Shown here one piece after another: positions 17,301 through 24,665 of a DNA stretch of 58,708 nucleotides (the first letter of the stretch is position 1; every line of letters begins with the position of its first letter). The notes beneath the pieces were generated by a model that searched no databases, was not told where the DNA came from, and worked only from the letters and a program-made list of their open reading frames with translations. The position numbers and the translations under genes are program-made. This DNA comes from Streptomyces graminilatus (GTDB lineage: Bacteria; Actinomycetota; Actinomycetes; Streptomycetales; Streptomycetaceae), in the NCBI RefSeq assembly GCF_001418565.1, contig NZ_LIQQ01000297.1, positions 1 through 58,708 on the forward strand. The letters are read 5' to 3'.

Positions 17301-19553
17301 GTGGAATGCCGAATGCTGGGCCCTGTGCAGTTTCTCTCGCAAGGGCGCGATGTCATGCCGACGGCACCCAAGGCACGACAGGTCGTCGCACTTCTCATGC
17401 TGCGGCACTCCACCGTCGTACAGGCATCAGAGCTGATCGACGAACTGTGGCAGGAAACGCCACCGCCGAGCGCCGTCACCACCGTGCAGACATATATCTA
17501 CAAGCTCCGGAGAATCCTCGCGGAGCAGGGCGAGGACGCGCTGGTGCGCACTCTGCCGGGCGGCTACAGCCTGCTCGTACCGCCGGACGACGTCGACGTG
17601 CACCGCTTCGAACGGGAGGCCGCCGACGGCCAGGAACTTCTCCGCCGGGGCGACACGACGGCAGCCGCCCGGACGCTGGGCCTCGCCCTCGCCCTGTGGC
17701 GGGGCCCGGCACTCGGGGGCGTGACGGTCGGCGGACGTCTGCAGTCGTACGTCACCCGGCTCGAAGAGCTGCGCTTCCGCATCCTGGAACTGCGGATCGA
17801 GGCGGATCTGGAGCTGGGCCGGCACCGGGAACTCGTCAGCGAACTCAAGTCCCTCGTCCTGGCCCACCCTCACCATGAACATCTGCACGCCCTGCTGATG
17901 CTCGCCCTGCACCGCTCGGGCAGACGTCACGAGGCACTTGAGCTGTACCGGAGCCTTCGGCGCACCATGCTCGACGACCTCGGCCTCGAACCGGGCCGGG
18001 ACCTCGCACTCCTGCACCAGACCCTGCTGACCGACCCCGACCAGGGCCCGCCCGGTCCCACCCGGACCCCGGGCCGTGTGATCGTCTCGTCCGGCACGAC
18101 AACAGAGGACGCCCCTCAAACCTTCGCCGTACCGACACCAGTACCCGCGGCTCCGGCTCCGGGCACACTGTCCGTACCCGCACCGGCGAGGGTGCCCGCC
18201 GGCGCGGCCGTTCTCACGCTCGCCGCCCCACCGGGGCCGTCGGCCCTCTCCTCGTACGCGGCCGGAGACACGGACGGAGCCCTCGCGATGTCGATGCGCG
18301 TGCCGGTTCCGGCACGGCTGCCGGCTCCGTCGCCGACGGCACTGGCCTCGCCCGCGAACGCGACCGTCCTCGCACACGCCACCCCCTCGGCGCCCACCCT
18401 CAGGTCCGCGCCACCGCTCAGGTCCGCGGACGCGGAGGGCCCGAGCCCGGCACCGGCCGACACCCCGGCCAACCCGTTCGCCGCCCCGGCCCAACTGCCG
18501 CACGACCTCGTGGACTTCGTCGGACGCGAGGCCGCGCTCGACGAGTTGACGGGCGCGTTGTCGGGAGTCTCCCCGGGCCGGGCGAGCACGGAGCCCGCGG
18601 TCGGCGTGGTGACGGGGCCGCCCGGCATCGGCAAGAGCGTCCTGGCCGTCCACGCGGCGCACCTGCTGCGCACCCGCTTTCCTGACCGGCAGCTCTACGC
18701 GGACCTGCGCGGCTCCTCGGGCCACCCCCGCGCCCCGTTCGGGGTGCTGGACGAATTCCTGCGCGCTCTGGGAGTACCGGCCGCCCGAATACCGCCGGGC
18801 GCCGCGGCACGGCAGGCCCTGTTCCGCGACGTCACCGCCGGGCGCGGCGTACTGGTCGTACTCGACGACGCCGCCTCGGCGGAGCAGGTACACCCCCTGC
18901 TGCCCGGCGGTCCGCGCTGCGCCGCGCTGGTCACCGGCCGGCGCCGGATGCCCCGGCCGACGGCGACCTCGTACGTCGTCGAGCTCGGCCCGCCCGGCCG
19001 GGCCGAGGCCGGGCGGCTGCTGGCCGGCGCGGTGGGCGGGCGGCGCACGGCCGGGGAACCCGAGGCCGCGGACACGATCGTGACGCTGCTGGGGCGGCAT
19101 CCGCTGGCCCTGCGCGGTGTCGGTGGCCGCCTCGCGGCCCTGCCCGGCTCCACTCTGCGCGACATGGCCGAACTGCTCGACACCACCCCGCGCATCCTGG
19201 ACGAGGTCCGTTGCGGGGACCTCGACGTACGGTCCCGCTTCGACGTGAGTTACCGGAACCTGAGCCGCACCGAGCAGGCCGTGTTCCGGCTGCTCGGCAT
19301 GCGCGGGAACCTCCCGTTCACCGCCGCGCAGGCGGCCGGGGTGCTGGGCTGGCGGGTCCCCGACATGGAACGCGTCCTGGAGGCCCTGGCCGGCCACCAC
19401 TTGCTGAATTCGGACCGCGCGCCGGACGGGACAGCCCGTTACGGCTACGCCCCGCTCGTCCTCGCCTACGCGGCGGAACTCCTGGAATCGACCCTCGCCG
19501 ATGCGCAAGGGAATCTCGACGACACCTCAACGCCGTCTCAATTTAGTAATTGA
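17301..19553 (+). CDS. SARP-family activator with C-terminal NB-ARC ATPase domain
   Basis: A 750-residue AfsR-like regulator. Residues ~1-95 form the OmpR-type winged helix (MLGPVQFLSQGRDV, SAVTTVQTYIYKLRRIL) and ~100-245 the bacterial transcriptional-activation (BTAD) domain. A long Pro/Ala/Ser-rich linker covers ~250-395. The STAND/NB-ARC ATPase starts near 405, with Walker A GPPGIGKS near 438 and GRGVLVVLDDA as Walker B. SARPs bind direct heptamer repeats spaced 11 bp next to the -10 box and recruit RNA polymerase. The GTG at 17301 has AGGAGG 5 nt upstream, unlike the upstream in-frame start at 17238. It is the likely activator of the sugar and glycosyltransferase genes. The C-terminal TPR domain of full AfsR is absent. 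Confidence 0.88.
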   Translation: MECRMLGPVQFLSQGRDVMPTAPKARQVVALLMLRHSTVVQASELIDELWQETPPPSAVTTVQTYIYKLRRILAEQGEDALVRTLPGGYSLLVPPDDVDVHRFEREAADGQELLRRGDTTAAARTLGLALALWRGPALGGVTVGGRLQSYVTRLEELRFRILELRIEADLELGRHRELVSELKSLVLAHPHHEHLHALLMLALHRSGRRHEALELYRSLRRTMLDDLGLEPGRDLALLHQTLLTDPDQGPPGPTRTPGRVIVSSGTTTEDAPQTFAVPTPVPAAPAPGTLSVPAPARVPAGAAVLTLAAPPGPSALSSYAAGDTDGALAMSMRVPVPARLPAPSPTALASPANATVLAHATPSAPTLRSAPPLRSADAEGPSPAPADTPANPFAAPAQLPHDLVDFVGREAALDELTGALSGVSPGRASTEPAVGVVTGPPGIGKSVLAVHAAHLLRTRFPDRQLYADLRGSSGHPRAPFGVLDEFLRALGVPAARIPPGAAARQALFRDVTAGRGVLVVLDDAASAEQVHPLLPGGPRCAALVTGRRRMPRPTATSYVVELGPPGRAEAGRLLAGAVGGRRTAGEPEAADTIVTLLGRHPLALRGVGGRLAALPGSTLRDMAELLDTTPRILDEVRCGDLDVRSRFDVSYRNLSRTEQAVFRLLGMRGNLPFTAAQAAGVLGWRVPDMERVLEALAGHHLLNSDRAPDGTARYGYAPLVLAYAAELLESTLADAQGNLDDTSTPSQFSN

Positions 19554-19595
19554 AATCTTGTGACGCACGCATTCCTGTGAATAGCATTTCGCAAC
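19538..19595 (+). promoter_or_regulatory. Promoter of rmlA, apparently leaderless, with AT-rich inverted repeat
   Basis: TTGTGA (19558-19563) and TAGCAT (19582-19587) are 18 bp apart, a good housekeeping-sigma promoter. The -10 ends 8 nt before the rmlA ATG, which has no ribosome site, so the mRNA likely begins at or near the start codon. TCAATT-TAGT-AATTGA (19538-19553) overlies the SARP stop codon just upstream of the -35 and could be an operator. Confidence 0.55.
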
Positions 19596-20483
19596 ATGAA
19601 GGGAATAATCCTTGCCGGTGGCACCGGCAGCAGACTGCAACCGATAACGCTCGCCGTTTCCAAGCAGTTGCTCCCCGTGGGTGACAAACCCATGATCTAC
19701 TATCCGCTTTCGGTCCTCATGCTGGCCGACATCAGAGATATCCTGATCATCACTACGCCGCCCGATCTTCCGTTGTTCCACCGCCTTCTCGGTGACGGAA
19801 GCCAGCTCGGCCTCCGTATCGAATACGCGGCACAGGCCGAGCCCCGCGGTATCGCGGAGGCCTTCGTCATCGGCGCGGACCACATCGGGGACGACTCGGT
19901 GGCGCTGGTGCTCGGCGACAACATCTTCCACGGCAACTCCTTCTCCACCCTGCTCCTGCGGGAGCGGGAGAACGTGTCGGGATGCGTGCTGTTCGGCTAC
20001 ACCGTCCACGATGCCGAGCGCTACGGCGTCGCCGAGACGGACGCCACCGGGCGGATCGTCTCCCTTGAGGAGAAGCCCGTGAAGCCGCGGTCCAACCGAG
20101 CGGTCACCGGCCTGTACTTCTACGACAGCGACGTCGTGGAACTCGCCTCCGGACTGCGGCCCTCGCCCCGTGGCGAGCTGGAGATCACCGACCTGAACCT
20201 CGCCTACATGGAGCGCGGACGAGCACGACTCGTGGATCTCGGGCGCGGCTTCGCCTGGCTGGACACGGGGACGCCCGAATCACTCCTCCAAGCGGCGCTG
20301 TACGTGCGGACGCTGGAGGAACGGCAGGGGGTGCGGATCGCCTGCCTGGAGGAGATCGCGCTGCGCAGGGGCTTCATCAGCGCCGAGGAGTGCCACCGGC
20401 TGGGAGCACGGCTGGGCAATTCCGACTACGGCCGCTACGTGATGGCCATCGCGGGGGAAGTGGCCGCCCCGGTCCACCTGTGA
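19596..20483 (+). CDS. rmlA: Glucose-1-phosphate thymidylyltransferase
   Basis: A 295-residue nucleotidyltransferase that makes dTDP-glucose from glucose-1-phosphate and dTTP, the entry step of the deoxysugar pathway. It carries the family signature GIILAGGTGSRLQPIT, the KQLLPVGDKPMIYYPL segment, LVLGDNIFHG and EEKPVKPRSN. Length matches RmlA (~290). It starts 42 bp after the SARP gene and seems to have its own leaderless promoter. It converges on the P450-like gene 18 bp away. Confidence 0.95.
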   Translation: MKGIILAGGTGSRLQPITLAVSKQLLPVGDKPMIYYPLSVLMLADIRDILIITTPPDLPLFHRLLGDGSQLGLRIEYAAQAEPRGIAEAFVIGADHIGDDSVALVLGDNIFHGNSFSTLLLRERENVSGCVLFGYTVHDAERYGVAETDATGRIVSLEEKPVKPRSNRAVTGLYFYDSDVVELASGLRPSPRGELEITDLNLAYMERGRARLVDLGRGFAWLDTGTPESLLQAALYVRTLEERQGVRIACLEEIALRRGFISAEECHRLGARLGNSDYGRYVMAIAGEVAAPVHL

Positions 20484-20501
20484 CCCCGGGGCGGCCCACG
20501 A

Positions 20502-21836
20502 TCACGAGGCGCCGCCGGCCGCGGGGAAGCGCAGCACACCACGGGTGAGGGGCGACCTGAGACGGCGCGGTACCTCGCCCGTACGGCTGATCAGCGGGAC
20601 TGCGGTCACGATGGCCCGCAGTCCCGCCTCCGCCTGCAGCCGGACCAGCGGACCGACGAGGCCGCTCCAGACGCCCTCGGCGTGCACGAAGTGGCGGGCG
20701 CGGGTCGCCCTTCGGAGGTCGAAGCGGTCGGGAGCCTCGTGAACCGAGGGGTCATGCTGGGCCGCCTCGATCAGTACCACCACTTCCTCACCCACGGCGA
20801 TCGTGTTGCCGGCCAGCTCGAACTCCTCACGCGCGTACAGCCGGTGGAGCCGGACCGGCGGCGCGTATCGAAGGGTCTCGTCGATCGCCGCGGGAACGAG
20901 GCCCGGATCCGCGCGGAGCAGTTCCCACTGGTCGGGGTGGTCCAGCAGCGCGTCCACCGCGTTGCAGAGCAGATCCGCGGCCAGCTCGGCGCCGCCCGTC
21001 GCGAGCAGCGCGCTCACCGTGTGGACGTCCACGTCGAGGGGTGCCCCGTGCGCTGTCGCGGTGCCCAGCAGCCGGGCGACGACACTGTCGTCCTCCGTTG
21101 CCGCGCCGCCGTCGTAGTCGCCGTCGCCGGTCGCACCGATCACCTCGGTGAGCAGCCCGGCCAGCTCGGGCAGCGTGGTCGCCAGCCGTCGGGCCGTGGC
21201 CGGACCGGGCGGGCACAGTGTCGCGTCCAGCGCGCCCACGGCCTGTTCACCGAGGAGCGCGAACCGGGCACCGTGCCGGGACTGCGGCTCCATGCCGAGC
21301 AGCAGCCCGGTGAACGCCACCACGGCGGGCCGGACGAGATCGGCCATCAGGTCGAACCGCTCCCCCAGGCCCGCGATACGGTCGAGGAAGATCCGGTCGC
21401 CGGCCGCCTGCCACCGCTCGGAAGCCGCGGTGTCCGCGATCGCCGATGCCGCCCAGCCCCGCAGCCGCTCGTACTCGTGCCTCTCCAGTTCGGTCGCCAG
21501 CCCGGCGAGCGGCAGCACGTTCCGCAGCCCGGGCACCACCCAGGGGGCGGGCTGCCCCACGTCGAGCGGCACCCAGCCCGCACTGGGGCTCGGGGTCAGC
21601 CGGGGATCGTCCAGTACCGCCGAGACCAGCTCGTGATCGGCCGTCACCCAGGCCTGGGCACTGCTCCAGAAGAGGGCACCGCGCTCGCGGGCCGCGCGCC
21701 CGACGTCGTGCGGGTCGTCGTCGGACGCCCGCAGCACGAGGGCGTACGGATCGCCCTTGGTTCCCATGATCCATTGGACACCCCGCAGAGTCAGCAGGAC
21801 GTGCCCCAGTTCATTCTCGCTCAGAGTCGCCACCAT
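20502..21836 (-). CDS. Cytochrome P450-like glycosyltransferase activator (EryCII/DesVIII type), no heme cysteine
   Basis: A 444-residue protein with P450 topology: the ExxR of the K-helix is present (DETLRYAPP), but the heme-binding loop that should read FGxGxHxCxG is HFVHAEGVWSGLVGP, with no cysteine. This is the hallmark of EryCII/DesVIII/TylM3-type auxiliary proteins, which bind and stabilise a macrolide-type glycosyltransferase instead of oxidising substrate. Its likely partner is the glycosyltransferase at 23098. The frame is open to 22076, but the N-terminal homology (MVATLSENELGHVLLTLRG) starts at the ATG at 21836. That ATG has no ribosome site; a TAGCGT box lies 7 nt upstream, as for the partner glycosyltransferase. 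Confidence 0.85.
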   Translation of the reverse strand: MVATLSENELGHVLLTLRGVQWIMGTKGDPYALVLRASDDDPHDVGRAARERGALFWSSAQAWVTADHELVSAVLDDPRLTPSPSAGWVPLDVGQPAPWVVPGLRNVLPLAGLATELERHEYERLRGWAASAIADTAASERWQAAGDRIFLDRIAGLGERFDLMADLVRPAVVAFTGLLLGMEPQSRHGARFALLGEQAVGALDATLCPPGPATARRLATTLPELAGLLTEVIGATGDGDYDGGAATEDDSVVARLLGTATAHGAPLDVDVHTVSALLATGGAELAADLLCNAVDALLDHPDQWELLRADPGLVPAAIDETLRYAPPVRLHRLYAREEFELAGNTIAVGEEVVVLIEAAQHDPSVHEAPDRFDLRRATRARHFVHAEGVWSGLVGPLVRLQAEAGLRAIVTAVPLISRTGEVPRRLRSPLTRGVLRFPAAGGAS

Positions 21837-21843
21837 GCCCCGG

Positions 21844-21849
21844 ACGCTA
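21844..21849 (-). promoter_or_regulatory. Putative -10 box of leaderless P450-like gene
   Basis: TAGCGT on the minus strand is 7 nt before the ATG at 21836, and no Shine-Dalgarno lies between. The same CTAGCGT-7-ATG layout precedes the glycosyltransferase at 24393. No clear -35 box is visible, as expected for an activator-dependent promoter. Confidence 0.5.
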
Positions 21850-21910
21850 GGCGAGGCCGATCTCGGACTCCTCGACACCAGCTGTACGGCGCCCGGCACA
21901 GCACCCGGTG

Positions 21911-21998
21911 CCGTTGAGCGGGCCGCGAGTGATCCGCGAGCCGTCCACCAGGAATCCACCAGGAATCCTCCGGCGGCATTCCAGGGACATTCCAGACG
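21911..21998. repeat. 11-bp periodic repeat array between P450-like gene and rmlB
   Basis: Eight contiguous 11-bp units run from 21911 to 21998. All have G at unit position 8, and most have AG at positions 7-8. Units 4 and 5 are identical (TCCACCAGGAA at 21944 and 21955); units 7 and 8 share CATTCCAG (21977 and 21988); units 2 and 3 share CCGCGAG (21923 and 21934). Eleven-bp spacing of heptamers is how SARP proteins read DNA. The array lies in the 242-bp divergent intergenic region. Confidence 0.65.
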
Positions 21999-22078
21999 GG
22001 CGCGGGGATCCGTCGGGCCGTACGGGAGTTCAGAGGGCCTCGGCCGGTCCTCGAAGTCCGCCTGCCACGCTCGCACAC

Positions 22079-23056
22079 ATGAATATCTTGGTCACCGGCG
22101 CAGCCGGGTTCATCGGTTCGGCGTACGTCAGGATGCTGCTCGACGCCCCCTCCCCGCCGCACGTCACCGTGCTGGACAAGCTCACGTACGCGGGCTCGCT
22201 CGCCAACCTCGACCTGGGCCGTCCCGGCCTGAGGTTCGTCCAGGGCGACATCTGCGACACCGCCCTGGTGGACCGGCTGGTGGCCGAGGCCGACCAGGTG
22301 GTGCACTTCGCCGCCGAGTCGCACGTGGACCGGTCGATCACGGGCTCGGAGGATTTCGTACGGACCAACGTGCTGGGGACGCACGTACTCCTGGAGGCCG
22401 CGCTGCGGCACGGCGTCGGACCGTTCGTGCACGTGTCGACGGACGAGGTGTACGGCTCCATAGCCTCGGGCTCGTGGACCGAGGACCACCCGCTCGCCCC
22501 CAACTCCCCCTACTCCGCCGCCAAGGCCTCCTCCGACCTGCTCGCCCTGGCCTGTCACCGCACCCACGGCCTGGACGTACGCGTCACCCGGTGTTCGAAC
22601 AACTACGGGCCGCGCCAGTTCCCGGAGAAGGTCATCCCGCTGTTCGTCACCAACCTCCTGGACGGCGAGCCGGTCCCGCTGTACGGCGAGGGCACGAACG
22701 TACGGGAATGGGTCCATGTCGAGGACCACTGCCGGGGAGTGGAGGCGGTACGCGCCCACGGCCGCGCCGGCGAGATCTACCACCTGGGGGGCGGCACCGA
22801 ACTGACCAACCGCGAGCTGACCGAGCTGCTCCTGGAGGCCTGCGGGGCCGACTGGAGCAGTGTGCGCCGGGTTGCCGACCGCAAGGGTCACGACCTGCGC
22901 TACTCACTCGACGACGGCAAGGCCCGCCGGGAGCTCGGCTACCTTCCCCGGCACGACTTCGCCGCGGGTCTGGCGGCCACGGTCGCCTGGTACCGCGACA
23001 ACCGAGCCTGGTGGGAACCCCTCAAAAGCGGAACGCGCCCGCTGTCGACCGGCTGA
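22079..23056 (+). CDS. rmlB: dTDP-glucose 4,6-dehydratase
   Basis: A 325-residue extended SDR with the NAD-binding motif VTGAAGFIGS, catalytic Tyr-x-x-x-Lys in YSAAKASS, and the RmlB active-site triad in STDEVYG (Thr-Asp-Glu). It converts dTDP-glucose to dTDP-4-keto-6-deoxyglucose, the common precursor of the sugars made here. The ATG at 22079 begins MNILVTGAAG, which fits the family N-terminus; upstream in-frame codons give no homology. No clear ribosome site is present. It is divergent from the P450-like gene and converges on the first glycosyltransferase. Confidence 0.95.
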   Translation: MNILVTGAAGFIGSAYVRMLLDAPSPPHVTVLDKLTYAGSLANLDLGRPGLRFVQGDICDTALVDRLVAEADQVVHFAAESHVDRSITGSEDFVRTNVLGTHVLLEAALRHGVGPFVHVSTDEVYGSIASGSWTEDHPLAPNSPYSAAKASSDLLALACHRTHGLDVRVTRCSNNYGPRQFPEKVIPLFVTNLLDGEPVPLYGEGTNVREWVHVEDHCRGVEAVRAHGRAGEIYHLGGGTELTNRELTELLLEACGADWSSVRRVADRKGHDLRYSLDDGKARRELGYLPRHDFAAGLAATVAWYRDNRAWWEPLKSGTRPLSTG

Positions 23057-23068
23057 CAGCGAGCGCGT
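23033..23068. terminator. Bidirectional hairpin at the rmlB 3' end
   Basis: ACGCGC (23033-23038) pairs with GCGCGT (23063-23068), and inside it CGCTGTC (23040-23046) pairs with GACAGCG (23055-23061). The structure spans the rmlB stop codon between two convergent genes. Confidence 0.5.
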
Positions 23069-23097
23069 CCCGTGTTCCGGGCCCCGGCGTTCTGCGG

Positions 23098-24393
23098 CTA
23101 CGCCGGACGCCGGTGCTCGGCGGTCAGTCGCTCGAGTTCCGGGATGAGGTCGGTCGGCGCGGGCGTGGCACGGATCTCCGCGCTCAGCGCCGCCGCCTTC
23201 TCGGCGTACGCCGAATCCTCCAGCACCCGTGCGACGGCGTCCCGGATGTCCTCGGGAGCCGCGCCCGCCGGCAGGGACACGCCGGCGCCGGCCGCGTCGA
23301 TCAGCTCCGCCCGGGGAACGCCGTCCCACACGTCGCTGGCCACGATTACCTGCGGTACGCCGTGCACCAGGGCGTTCTGCCAGGTGCCGTAGCCGCTGTG
23401 GTGAACGATGGCCGAGCAGGTCGGCAGCAGCTCGTTCAGCGGCACGAAGTCGACGGCCCGCACGTTGTCGGGCAGGGTGCCGGCGGCGGCCAGCTGCTCG
23501 GGCGACAGCGTCGCCACGACTTCGGCGTCCAGTTCCGCGAGCGCTTCGAGCAGGGTCGAGGCCGAGGCCTGGCCTCCCCCCTGCACATCGCGGAAGGAGA
23601 GCCCCAGGGTCAGGCAGACCCGCCGCCGCTTGGGCGGTTCGCGCAGCCAGTCGGGCACGACGGACGGTCCGTTGTGGGGGATGTGCCGGACCGGGACGTA
23701 CGGGTGGTCCACCGCCAGGCGCATCGAGGAGGGTGTGGGGTCGATGGTCCACTGCCCGACCACCAGTTCCTCGGAGAACCCGCCCCCGTAGCGGGCGCTC
23801 GCCCGGGTGAGCCACTCCTCGAGCGGGTCCTCCCGCAGCCCGGGGTCGCGGCGGTCGACCTCGGCCAGATAGGTCTCCCGCATCCGGCCCACGAGGTCCA
23901 GGCCGTACAGCAGCCGGGCGTGTGCCGCGCCGCAGGCCTGGGCCGCCACAGCGGCGCCCATCATGGTCGTGTCCCAGATGACCAGGTCGGGCTGCCAGCG
24001 CCGACCCAGGTCCACCAGGTCGTCGATCGTCCGCTCGGCGGAGAAGTTCTGGAACACCGTCGAGGTCATCACCGTGAACACGCCGTGGGTGAAGTCGTAG
24101 GTGAGTTTCTCGGGGCGCAGTTCCTGGAACCGCATCAGGTCCTGCGGGTTGGGCGGGTCGGCGAGCCGCACGGCGGCTGCCTCGTACTGCTGGCGGGCGA
24201 CCTCCATCCCCGCCTCCGCCGCCAGCGGCGGCCCCACCGGCACCGCGGTGAGGCCGGTCGCGGTGATGTCGTCCATGAGATCCGGTTGGCTGGCGACGTA
24301 GACCTCGTGCCCAGCGGCACGCAGGGCCCACGCCAACGGGGCCTGAACGAAGAAGTGTGTCTTGACTGCCAGTGTCACGAAGAGTACGCGCAT
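23098..24393 (-). CDS. EryCIII/DesVII-like glycosyltransferase
   Basis: A 431-residue GT-B glycosyltransferase of the antibiotic macroside family (GT1). The N-terminal acceptor domain starts MRVLFVTLAVKTHFF. The C-terminal nucleotide-sugar domain carries HHSGYGTWQNALVHGVPQ, the form of the HHGGxGT signature seen in EryCIII/DesVII-type enzymes, with serine and tyrosine replacing two glycines. These enzymes need a heme-free P450-like partner, here encoded by the gene at 20502. It should transfer the dideoxyhexose made by the cluster to the aglycone. The ATG has no ribosome site, but TAGCGT lies 7 nt upstream, preceded by an apparent SARP box. Confidence 0.88.
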   Translation of the reverse strand: MRVLFVTLAVKTHFFVQAPLAWALRAAGHEVYVASQPDLMDDITATGLTAVPVGPPLAAEAGMEVARQQYEAAAVRLADPPNPQDLMRFQELRPEKLTYDFTHGVFTVMTSTVFQNFSAERTIDDLVDLGRRWQPDLVIWDTTMMGAAVAAQACGAAHARLLYGLDLVGRMRETYLAEVDRRDPGLREDPLEEWLTRASARYGGGFSEELVVGQWTIDPTPSSMRLAVDHPYVPVRHIPHNGPSVVPDWLREPPKRRRVCLTLGLSFRDVQGGGQASASTLLEALAELDAEVVATLSPEQLAAAGTLPDNVRAVDFVPLNELLPTCSAIVHHSGYGTWQNALVHGVPQVIVASDVWDGVPRAELIDAAGAGVSLPAGAAPEDIRDAVARVLEDSAYAEKAAALSAEIRATPAPTDLIPELERLTAEHRRPA

Positions 24394-24400
24394 GGCCCAA

Positions 24401-24432
24401 ACGCTAGAGGCGCGACCTCAATGCCTTCTCGA
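24401..24432 (-). promoter_or_regulatory. SARP-type activator box and -10 before glycosyltransferase
   Basis: On the minus strand the order is TCGAGAA (24426-24432), 4 bp, TTGAGGT (24415-24421), 8 bp, TAGCGT (24401-24406), 7 nt, ATG. Heptamer direct repeats 11 bp apart with the nearer one 8 bp from the -10 is the published geometry of SARP-dependent promoters such as those bound by DnrI and ActII-ORF4. There is no -35 hexamer. Confidence 0.6.
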
Positions 24433-24492
24433 CGATCGTTGGTCGGCTCCGGCACGGGTGTCGAGGGGCCCACGACGCCTCCCTCCGATGCT

Positions 24493-24510
24493 TCTGGTCG
24501 ATCGACCAGA
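24493..24510. promoter_or_regulatory. 18-bp perfect palindrome between divergent glycosyltransferase genes
   Basis: TCTGGTCGATCGACCAGA is a perfect palindrome. CTGGTC recurs at 24525 and 24549. The site lies about 90 bp before the left gene and 155 bp before the right one, and could be an operator for a dimeric regulator of the TetR type. Confidence 0.5.
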
Positions 24511-24665
24511 GTTGCCCGGCCTTCCTGGTCAGCGGCCGGGCACACGTGCTGGTCTGGTTCCCCCGATCGATCGATACGGGCGTGGGGACCCGCTTCGACT
24601 GCGAGCCGGCCGTCCGTCCTGTCCCCACCGGCACACAATCTCGGCAGGACCGACAGGAGACGACA

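Noticed and set aside
21850..21890. SARP heptamer pair directly before the P450-like gene -10
   Set aside because: TCGAG-like pairs exist, but their spacing is 9-10 bp rather than 11, so they do not meet the rule.
20502..22076. Long N-terminal extension of the P450-like protein
   Set aside because: The extra 80 residues cover the 11-bp array and show no similarity; the ATG at 21836 fits the family start.
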